From Suillus spraguei (lineage: Eukaryota; Basidiomycota; Agaricomycetes; Boletales; Suillaceae): 64,000 nt of DNA. The translations under genes and the position numbers were made by a program. The notes under the pieces are model-generated. The model ran no database searches, was not told the origin of the DNA, and saw only the letters and a program-made list of their open reading frames with translations. The stretch lies in NCBI GenBank assembly GCA_016800925.1, contig JABCPU010000002.1:620001-684000 (forward strand). The letters run 5' to 3'. Shown piece after piece: positions 55,808-64,000 of the stretch. Position 1 is the stretch's first letter. Every line of letters starts with the position of its first letter.

Positions 55808-56876
55808 GGTGCACTGTGGTTCTGAAGATGAAGGAAACTGAGAAAGATGGGAATCGCACTGATAAGAGGCTGCTTCTCATCTAATAAATTGGCCCTGTAG
55901 CCCTACCCTGCCTCGTGTCACACCATATCGAGACAATTACTGGCGATGGCCGAGTTTTCAGCGCTGATTTTACTATCGGTTACGGTCCATTCGTGATCAC
56001 AATAGACCTGCCGTATACGTAAACCAATAGCATTTATCGGCTATCGGAGCGAACCCATACCGGTCGCTCAACTTACCTGGGACCTACGTAACATATAAAC
56101 ACCATCTTGGATGTACTTGGGTCTAACATTTTCCACTGCTACATGATATATATCCAACAAAATTTGGTTTCAGAGTTTGAGAGTAGTCACACAATTTATG
56201 ACAACTATATTATTTAGCTCAAGCTTGAGGTTAACTTACGTAATTATCTCCAGCGTCTGCATACCACAAAATAGCGATTGTGTTGAACTATCCATCTGAT
56301 CACGGCACAAACAAGAAATGAAGTCTGTCAGTATGCATAATACATAATGAAAGACTGGGTCCTACGTACCAGGATGTCATCATTTTAAGAAGCTCCAGTA
56401 AGATTGGGATTGGTCCGTCCTTTGAACTCGTCAGACGCAGCATTCCCAGGGTCAGGCCAGGGTTTGACTAGTCATCGAAGCGAGTATACGTCAGGATCTG
56501 CATCATCTGCCTAGCCATCATTAATGATTGATACTAGAGGTATAAGTGGTCACCGTTAGCACTCCTTTGGGAATGAAGTATCCCTGATAGGCTCATAACC
56601 GTCTTCTGAGGGCAAATCATGTATGCCTTTGCTTGGACTTTGATATATTGATGGACTGCTTCTCTCGATACCACAGCGAACCACCAAAGCACTTCATCTA
56701 TTAGTGCAATCAGATAAGAGAGATTTCCCTATGTGATGTCAAGCTTCGGGATGAAGCCTTATGATTAGGAAGAAACAATGGTCTACGGAGGTCAGTTCAT
56801 CTGTCATTGCATCGCAAAAACGGTTCACATTATCAGCATCCTGTACGCAAACGTCGTTCATATTTCAACTAATAAA
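55808..56876. other. no gene seen
   Basis: Upstream of the repeat-protein gene; AT-rich with no recognisable coding structure. Confidence 0.4.
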
Positions 56877-57321
56877 TCATATGGCATCTTGGCAGCCCAC
56901 TTCACGATGAGTTGCGCCTCTATCTGGGTCCCTTCCACTTAGGCAATCGGCTGCAGTGAAAGATCGAGAATCTGCACTATGAGCTAACGTGACTTTCTCA
57001 GCATCAGTCAGGTTGTCGACCGTTTCTGACGAAAACCCCTCTGGAATAACGCCCCAGTGCGCTAACAACGGAGGTACCCCACAATTTACCAACACCGTCG
57101 CTGAATGATGAAAAAGATACACGATAGACCCTGTTCGCATTGTCGAAAGTTTGGAGATAAAGCTCATCCTCGTGCTCGACAATAGCTGCACTGCGCCATG
57201 CGTTCTGCTGAACGAAATTTATTATCATGGAATTCGTCGGATAAGGAAACGATACACCTTGACGTCGATGAGTGCGCGATGTTCGCCCAGTGTCAACTGT
57301 ACGCCAACTTTTAAGCGGCAC
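56877..57321 (-). pseudogene. possible coding relic, unknown
   Basis: Two overlapping minus-strand frames read as coding in turn: VQQNAWRSAAIVEHEDELYL with QTFDNANRVYRVSF, then HWGVIPEGFSSETVDNL and DAEKVTLAHSADS. A frame change lies near 57,060-57,090 without a usable intron. Probably a broken gene; the family is not recognised. Confidence 0.3.
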
Positions 57322-58628
57322 ACTTCAAGTTTATTGCCGTATTTCGGCAAAACAAGGAAGTTCTTCCATCATCATCTACAAAATGCAACGGTCGGTTCCG
57401 CGGAAGCAATCTGCGGTACAGTTGCTGCGCTTTCGCGAGCTGCCCTGAGTTAATAAAAATAATTGCGTGAATCAAGCATGGTGTGTTCACTGCAAGCTAT
57501 GCAAGGTGTCAATCACTGGTGCAAGTTTGTAAGCAGTAATTTACTCTCACCATGTCATTTCTCCTACAAACTGAATGCCAGCTGCGGTTTTTCAGTGGCT
57601 GAATCGAGTACGCGGTGATGAAGAACGTTGGGTCTCAGCAGCTGCGGTGTTAACGAGACATCGATGGAACTCTCGACTCTCGAGTATCATGATCAGTGTA
57701 CACAACGATTCTCCCTTTCAAACTTCTGACACTCCAGTCGCGAGAGGAAGCGGCCGGTAAGCGATAGCACCACTTGGTAATATCATTCAACTCCTCACGG
57801 CGCTCTGAAAATAGTGGTCGACTTCCCGGAAGGATTTAGCGATGCACCGATGAGTGCGAGTTTGCCTGGAAACGCGGCTCCTAGGAAGCACTTGACTTCC
57901 TTTTCCGTGAGACTGCAACTGAGGGGTAAGTATGTCCATTTTATGGAAGGGGGCATTTCACACCTATTTGTTTTGGCGTCCAAGCCTCTTCATGGACATG
58001 TCGAGATTTTTGTTTAATTTATAGGCATATTGCTGTAAATGAAAGGAGACAGCTAGTTGACTGGATATGGCGGTACATGCCACCACGCTGTCACTGCGAA
58101 TTGAGTTCCATGTGGTCAAACGATTCGTCTTGCGGAAAAGCTGAGAACCGGTGATGCTTCTGATCGTCACAAATCTCCGCCGAAATAAATGGCAATGTGC
58201 CATCAATGCCCCATGATGAACACGACGTCTATTGCTTGTAGATTTAACATTGCTCCTAAAAATCACTCCTGTAGAATATTCAATAGCTTTGCGAAATGGA
58301 AGACGATATCCTTCAGAGGGAGATGCAGTTCATCATCGACACGATCCGATTCAGCAGCCTATGTTAGAATGTTACTGACAGAGCAGAAGGGTACGAACGA
58401 GGAAATCATGTGAATTGACGTCAATACAAATTATGGCCCGTTTTCATTATACTTGACCAGCAATATGAAGGGGCGAGGTGGAACTTGTTGTGAATCCGAG
58501 AATTCAGATGGCAACAGAAGATATGACATACTGGTCCGATGAGAGACATAATATTACGAAAGTCATGCAAAAGGTAATAGATTACTTCGCCTGGATGAAT
58601 GATGCCCAACTCTTCGCGGAAGGACAGG
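57322..58628. other. no supported gene
   Basis: Short frames only (for example 57,814-58,017 plus). No domain or splice model. Confidence 0.35.
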
Positions 58629-59502
58629 TCATGAGAACCGCCACCACAACACGATGATAAGGATAAGTGCCACAGCACCAAGAGGTGCATATTGTCGTAT
58701 GAGCGCCTGAACGTTTATGTTTCTTGCCGCCTTGCGGTACTTTTCCGATTCAGAACGCAGGGAAGTTGACAGATGCGACATTCCTATAAAGTGTCAAGGC
58801 ATGAAAGAAGAACCCAGAGAATCTCCACACTCACTGTCTAACGAGTCCCCCCTCCACAAAAGTTCCTCCATGTTCTTAGTCATGATGCGAGTGACATCTT
58901 GCAATTCGTTGTTTAACTTGTCCAAGTTTGATGATCCAGTTGTATCAGCTGCTCGTGTATCCTGATATAGTCGTGCTGTTTTCGACATAAAGGTATCTGA
59001 ATACAGCGCGAATGAGGCCTCGGTAAAAAATTGTGTAGTAGGATCGCGCACCAAACCCGACGAAGGCATAAGGTTTCCGCACAGACTCTACTTTGGGTCC
59101 GTAAGATACGGAGAATTCCTTTGAAAGTTCTTCTAGATACGAGAAAGCAAGCTTCCGCGGGTAAGATTTGTCCGCAATGGTGAGGTACACGACATTATCT
59201 GCGAGGAGGTAGCTATAGAGCCGGCGGCTTAGGATGCGGAATCTGATCGAGATGAGAACGGACACTCACTGAAGCGTATACGGCCCACTTTCTATGGAAC
59301 ACCGCGGTTCCGAGTTGGGAGTGATGCGCCGAAAAATCAGTTTCGACTGTTGCTTGTGCTCCTGAAGAGTCTGCTCGGTCTACTAGAGTAAATAAACCTC
59401 CTCAGTAAGCGAGATGTCAAAGAGACTGACCTGTTCATCATCCACACTTGCTGCCATTGGCAAAGCATCTGTTGCGCGGACTATTATTGTTGAGCGGACC
59501 AT
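58629..59502 (-). CDS. SEC22: SEC22 R-SNARE
   Basis: Exons 59431-59502, 59270-59379, 59052-59212, 58835-58996 and 58629-58783 give 219 residues, the family length. A longin domain (MVRSTIIVRATDALPMAASV, LIFRRITPNSEPRCSIESG, VVYLTIADKSYPRKLAFSYL) is followed by the SNARE motif (NLDKLNNELQDVTRIMTKNM, EELLWRGDSLDRMSHLSTSL) with central Arg in WRGDSLD and a C-terminal membrane anchor (LGAVALILIIVLWWRF). SEC22 mediates ER-Golgi vesicle fusion. All five junctions keep phase. It is 354 nt from the divergent MPO1-like gene. Confidence 0.95.
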
Positions 59503-59856
59503 GGTGGGAGATGACGACGTTTGATGTTGTCGTGGCTCAGTGATATAATTCTCACGTGATCGGCGGTGAATCCAAAATAGGGAACCTTGGGCAGTGTAGT
59601 GTGGTAAGTTGCTCAAGACCGAGTTCTTCAAAACCACCTTCTAGACCGATGAAGGGACGTGAATCTCTTATTGTCACGCATAGAATGTCGGACGGCCTTT
59701 TATTGAAAAAAGCCCGAGGAAGATGTCTTGCTCGGCGTCTGCCGCCGGCAGGCTCTGGTTCCGTTGTCACAGGGTGAGTTTTTCACAGCTATCAGGGGTC
59801 GACCGGTGAATATTTGAAACCAGTAATAGTTGTTCACAACCACCACCACCACCATC

Positions 59857-60682
59857 ATGACTCTCTCCTTGTTCGACGTTCGCAAGCAGGTGCGTACCAA
59901 ATATGAATCTCACCGACTTTTTACGTGACGTTCGTCTCAACAGCTTACATTCTACGGTTCCTACCATTCAAATCCGGTCAACATCCTTATTCACGTCTTC
60001 GGGGTCCCAGCTATTCTGTGGTGCGTCATTTCCTCACTGCGTAGAGTACGGATTATGTACCACTTTGGTCCGCTCCAGGAGTTCACTGGTGTTGGCAACT
60101 CGCATCCAAACTCCCACATTCTTGCCAGCGTTTCGCTATACGTTCAATGAGTACCTCTTATTCGATTTGAACACTCCCGCGGTGGTTACTGTCATCTACC
60201 TTGTATACTACCTCGCCCTCGAACCGTTTGCTGCGGTCAGTCTCTCACGCCATCGATAATGTCTGTAGCACTGACACTGGTCCCAGTTATTGTACGCGCC
60301 ACAAATGGTGCTGTCATTACTGACGGCAACAGCTTACGCGCACCGACCTGATGGTATTCGAGATGCGATTATTGTTCAAGTCATTTCATGGATCGCACAG
60401 TTCATTGGGCATGGAATTGCTGAGGGCCGTGCTCCAGCCCTTCTAGACAATATTGTTGGTGGTAGGTTCATCGATCAAGCATTTAATCTGTATGTTGGCT
60501 ACTGACAATCCTTCGTAGCCCTTGTACTCGCCCCGTTCTTTGTGCACTTGGAATTGTTGTTCATGCTCGGATATCGTCCCGCTCTACACAAACAGCTGCA
60601 AAACGATATAGGCATTGAGATCGCAAAATTGAGAAAGGCACAAGGCGACAAGAGACGCCTCGCAGAAAAGAAGGCCAGTTAA
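59857..60682 (+). CDS. Mpo1-like (DUF962) ER membrane protein
   Basis: Exons 59857-59889, 59944-60020, 60079-60235, 60287-60461 and 60519-60682 give 201 residues. The family pattern is clear: LFDVRKQLTFYGSYHSNPVN, IHVFGVPAILW, several hydrophobic spans, WIAQFIGHGIAEGRAPALLDN and LVLAPFFVHLELLFMLGYRP. Conserved histidines (YHSNPVN, HVFG, GHG) probably bind iron. Yeast Mpo1 is an ER dioxygenase in alpha-oxidation of 2-hydroxy fatty acids from phytosphingosine. The tail is basic (KRRLAEKKAS), as for an ER protein. Confidence 0.88.
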
Positions 60683-60873
60683 TTTGATGATGACGGGATC
60701 CTGGTTACATCTATCGCCTTCAATTTTCTGTATTGTTTATTCTTCTGCTTTGCCATAGTTAACCATCGTTTTGTATCATGCATAAACTTGGGGTATCCTC
60801 ATCTCTACCATTCATTTCAATCAATAATGAAACTGGTTTCCACTACCAGGTTACTTGTTAGTTGGTTTACCCT

Positions 60874-62196
60874 TCAAATGAGACTGGCGGGAGGCTGGAG
60901 GGTTGGTTCCCCGATGGGGGTAACATAGCACGAGGTAAGACCTCCGTCAACCTTGAAGTCTGTGCCCTATTGACGTGGCGTTAAACAAGCACCTCGCACT
61001 AATTGGAAAGAAACGTACAGTCATATAACTGCTATCATCGCTCGCCACTGCGTATGCGACGGTAAGATCAGATATCAACTAGATAGTGGCACCCAAGCAA
61101 AAACGTACGGAACAGTGCAGCCTTGGCGAGTTCTACGGCCTCACCGAATCGACCCATAGGGAGGTGAACAAGCCGGCGCTCTTTCTTTTCTGGCGTGTTG
61201 AGGAAATCCATCAAAAGAGCTTCAAAAATGATGTCAGCAACACTGATTTTTATGTGGTTAGTGTGCACTGACGCGTCTTCAGCGGTCCGCTGTCAGCATT
61301 AAGGTCAGCACGTGGCAATGCAAGTCTCACTTCAGCTTACGGGCATATAGAGTTCAGCCGAATTCCTTCTCTCGCATGAACCATCGCAAGCTCTCGTGTC
61401 ATGGACAACACAGCACCCTGATGTTCTTTCAAACTAACGTATCCTAGCGAACGACAATTATACTTGCCTTGGACGCAGTATCTGAAGAACACGGTGAATA
61501 TTAAAAATAAAAATATGCAGTGTGTTTACGTACATGCTAACTGTGGGGTGGCGGCACCCATAAGCGCAACGAAGCTCGCAGTGTTGATGATGGAGCCCCC
61601 GACACGGAGGCCTTTCTCCTCGTCGATAGGATTTTGCCGCATAGCCATGATAGCATACTTGCAGCCCCACCAAACACCCTTCACGTTGATTTGCATTGTC
61701 AGATCCCAGATCTTCTCCTCCGTGTTGAGGGCGTGATCGTCTGCTGGGTGCATGATGCCCGCATTGTTGAACTGGGGATGATTGAAACTCGTTGAGACAT
61801 TCACAACACATGAATCCTACCATCACATCCAATCTACCAAATTCTGCGACAGCGAGATCAACAGCTCCTTTGATGTCATCTTCCTTCCCGACATCAGCGT
61901 GAACGACCAGTGCTTTGACGTTGGGGAAGCGTTGCCGGATAAGTGCAGCACCTTTCTGTGCAGCTGCTAGATTGATGTCGACCAACAAAACGTTGGCACC
62001 TTCCTGAGCGAAGAGAAGGGACGATTCAAGACCGATGCCACTGTAATCTCATCAAGATCAAAATCAAGGTTTGCTCGAGCAGACTCACGAGCCGGCTCCG
62101 GTGATGAGGGCAACCTGGATTCAAAATTTCTGTCAGTAGTATGCCCGATTGCAAGGAATTTATCTACATTACTTTGTTTGCAAGGCGTTGGGACAT
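60874..62196 (-). CDS. short-chain dehydrogenase/reductase
   Basis: Ten exons (62173-62196, 62089-62114, 61821-62040, 61534-61771, 61468-61481, 61341-61417, 61273-61289, 61109-61219, 61019-61047, 60874-60966) give 282 residues. The SDR motifs are in order: VALITGAGSGIG (cofactor loop), VDIN, HADVGKEDDI, FNNAGIM (NNAG), GSIINTAS with catalytic Ser, YTASK (Tyr-x3-Lys), and the end DDSSYMTGTDFKVDGGLT. The Asp in LLVDIN suggests NAD rather than NADP. YTASK lies on a 14-nt exon, followed by a GC-AG intron (GCAAGT donor, 50 nt). It is a classical SDR; the substrate is unknown. Confidence 0.92.
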
Positions 62197-63130
62197 GACT
62201 AGGATGATGATAAGCTGTGATCGTGGTTCAAAATGAAATTCAAGTTGCGCGGATACATGATAATTGACGGATCAAATAAGTGCCTATTTATAGCTATTAT
62301 GTCGCTGGTCTGCAATGAATTCCCCAACGACGTCAAAATCCCAAAAACTATGATGAGTCAATTGCGGTAACCAATCATTTGTCTGAAAACAACCGAAAGG
62401 GAGTCCTATAGCGGAACAAGCAAAGAAAATCATTAATATCCTATACTGATTCTGTTTCACCAGCGAAGACGCCTCCAGCGATTAAAAGCGTCTGTGTCGA
62501 GCACCACAAAACAGTGTGGGAGAAGGTCCTATATGCTTCGGTTTATGTTCAAGGGCCGGGAAATGACTTAGGAAATGGTACTTGTTCACGCGACAGCATC
62601 TAAAGTTGCACATTCATTGAAAGGGCGCGAATTTCCTGATAGTATAACACCTACCTTGTAACGCAAGCAAATCCAGGCTAAACGACTCTGTATCATGGCG
62701 ATATAGGTACTTGACCCTCTTGGTTGGGAAGCTCGAGTTGAACGGCACCGTGCCCGTGCGTTTGACATTCGTTGCCCGTGGATCCATGATATTTGCCAGC
62801 GAGGATGCATTGTAGTCATTTCAGCCTGTCGTCTTTCATATACCACATCATGTTTCTAATGCTAACATCTCGATGATAGAATCATTCCTTCCGCAAAGTA
62901 ATGTGACCTGCACACGATGTTAACGAAGAGCCACATAGATGTGATAAAACACGTACATAAAATATATTGAAGCCGCACGTTGAAAATGTCTTTTTCATGT
63001 AGTAGCGTCGTAATGAGGTGGAGCTTGGGATATAGAGCACGCGACTGCCCGTGGTGGGTTCTGAGCGTTAAACACTCTTCGGATGCCCCGGACGTGGGAT
63101 TCGTGAACATGAACTTGTTGGACCAAAATA
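62197..63130. other. no supported gene
   Basis: Upstream of the SDR gene. Only unconvincing frames are present. Confidence 0.4.
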
Positions 63131-63400
63131 TCAGTCTTTGACAGTCATAGTATCGTGCACCAGCTGAGTGATCTCCTTGACCATTTTCAAGATTTCTGGT
63201 TTGCTAGCGCGATTCTCCTCTCCCGTAAGGCTATTCCATCTTCCTGGATGTCTGGAATTTTTGACGAGCGGCGCTTCGCTAGTGACATTGGTGATGCCCC
63301 AGTCGGTCACTTTTTCTTCGTCGTTTGATGTGAACAATAGGTCCATTCTACCAAGAACTTCATCATAAGTCCTTGCCCGAGGACGTGCTTGATACGAACA
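63131..63400 (-). pseudogene. unrecognised coding fragment
   Basis: A minus-strand frame of more than 80 codons (ARTYDEVLGRMDLLF, then GEENRASKPEILKMVKEITQLV) has protein-like composition but no good start or splice partner. It may be a remnant or an exon of an unseen gene. Confidence 0.25.
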
Positions 63401-63766
63401 ACTGAGACAAAATTATTAGGTCAGCTTCGGGTCGATTATCGATCCAACATATCTTGTTCCCTCGCAGCCTCCGGCATCCTGGCTTGGATTCAAGCCTCCA
63501 GCGCTCTTTGGCATTGGCATCGGCTCATTTTATTATCAATATGTTGGAACATCTGCCTTCGTATTTGGGTCGGATGCCAGTGACCAGTCTGAAACATTAG
63601 AGTCTAGTACGTCATCATGTTTCCAATTAGCCTAGCCCGTACTAGTATAAAACCCCTCAACCTCAGCCAGCCAGCTGATCTTTCATTCACTTTCTATCCA
63701 ACAGGTGCAGGTTACCTTTCCACTACAATTATTTGCTTTTGCTTCATTTCGACAACGATACTCACT

Positions 63767-64000
63767 ATGTTCTTTCGTCCCAAGACCTATACTGCTCGTT
63801 ATCCACAATGGATGGTTGGGAGGCCTTTACTCTATATGTCGTCCGCCCTAGCATCTCTCGGCGACGCTATGTTTGGGTATGGCCAAGGAAGTATCGCATC
63901 GGCTCAGGTTCAGCCCTCTTTTATCCACCGAATGTTTGGCAAGGAAGTTACTATGGCGCAAATCCAAGCCGGCCACACCGGCGTGGATCCTTTCACACAA
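63767..64000 (+). CDS. MFS sugar transporter, 5' part (cut by window edge)
   Basis: ATG 63,767 opens a frame to the window edge: MFFRPKTYTARYPQWMVGRP, ALASLGDAMFGYGQG, IASAQVQPSFIHRMFGKEV and AGHTGVDPF. The first membrane span with the FGYGQG turn, followed by PSFIHRMFG, is typical of fungal sugar-porter family members. It would be a plasma membrane hexose or other sugar transporter with 12 spans. About 78 codons are visible. Confidence 0.85.
   Translation, partial: MFFRPKTYTARYPQWMVGRPLLYMSSALASLGDAMFGYGQGSIASAQVQPSFIHRMFGKEVTMAQIQAGHTGVDPFTQ

Overview
This window looks like nuclear DNA of a filamentous basidiomycete, most likely an Agaricomycete. The evidence is dense spliced genes with 45-60 nt introns (GT-AG, some GC-AG), no bacterial operons or ribosome-binding sites, and fungal proteins such as a HET-domain protein, a Kcs1-type inositol pyrophosphate kinase, SEC22, RAT1, an FHA-forkhead factor and a METTL3-type m6A methyltransferase. 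Gene models were built by hand from GT-AG junctions, reading-frame continuity and recognised protein motifs. No transcript data or database searches were available. The genus cannot be named from the sequence.

The left third (1-19,800) is an accessory region. It holds an expanded family of about 250-residue alpha/beta hydrolases: copy A (minus, cut by the window edge), a 3' relic at 1.76-2.0 kb, B (plus), C (minus), D (plus, broken), E (plus) and F (plus, more diverged). All share one three-exon architecture with the same intron phases. Duplicated flanks, palindromic repeats, a ~70-bp degenerate minisatellite, eroded coding relics and an ankyrin-like relic lie between them. This part also carries an m6A writer (METTL3/IME4 type) and a tiny spliced cysteine-rich secreted peptide gene.

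The middle (19,800-47,900) is a conserved housekeeping block: Sfr1/Mei5-like recombination factor, a hypothetical gene, TMEM208/SND2-like ER protein, multi-repeat Myb (SNAPC4-like), a multi-zinc cysteine-rich protein, TAF8, riboflavin kinase, mitochondrial uS11m, complex III subunit QCR9, Kcs1, a two-part composition-shifted hypothetical gene, the FHA-forkhead factor, MTFP1-like protein, eIF2B delta and RAT1/XRN2. Many of these are head-to-head pairs with short shared promoters (TMEM208/Myb, TAF8/riboflavin kinase, uS11m/QCR9, FHA-forkhead/MTFP1, eIF2B delta/RAT1, SEC22/MPO1).

The right part (48,000-64,000) holds a HET-domain gene lying between a degenerate copy and a full copy of a Pro/Ser/Tyr-repeat protein gene, then SEC22, an MPO1-like protein, a ten-exon short-chain dehydrogenase, and the start of a sugar transporter running off the right edge. 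No tRNA, rRNA or CRISPR was seen. The most unusual points are the hydrolase birth-and-death array, the ~1.9-kb insertion bounded by a hairpin next to the broken copy, the two apparent frame problems in the essential RAT1 gene, and the SDR catalytic Tyr/Lys carried on a 14-nt exon followed by a GC-AG intron.
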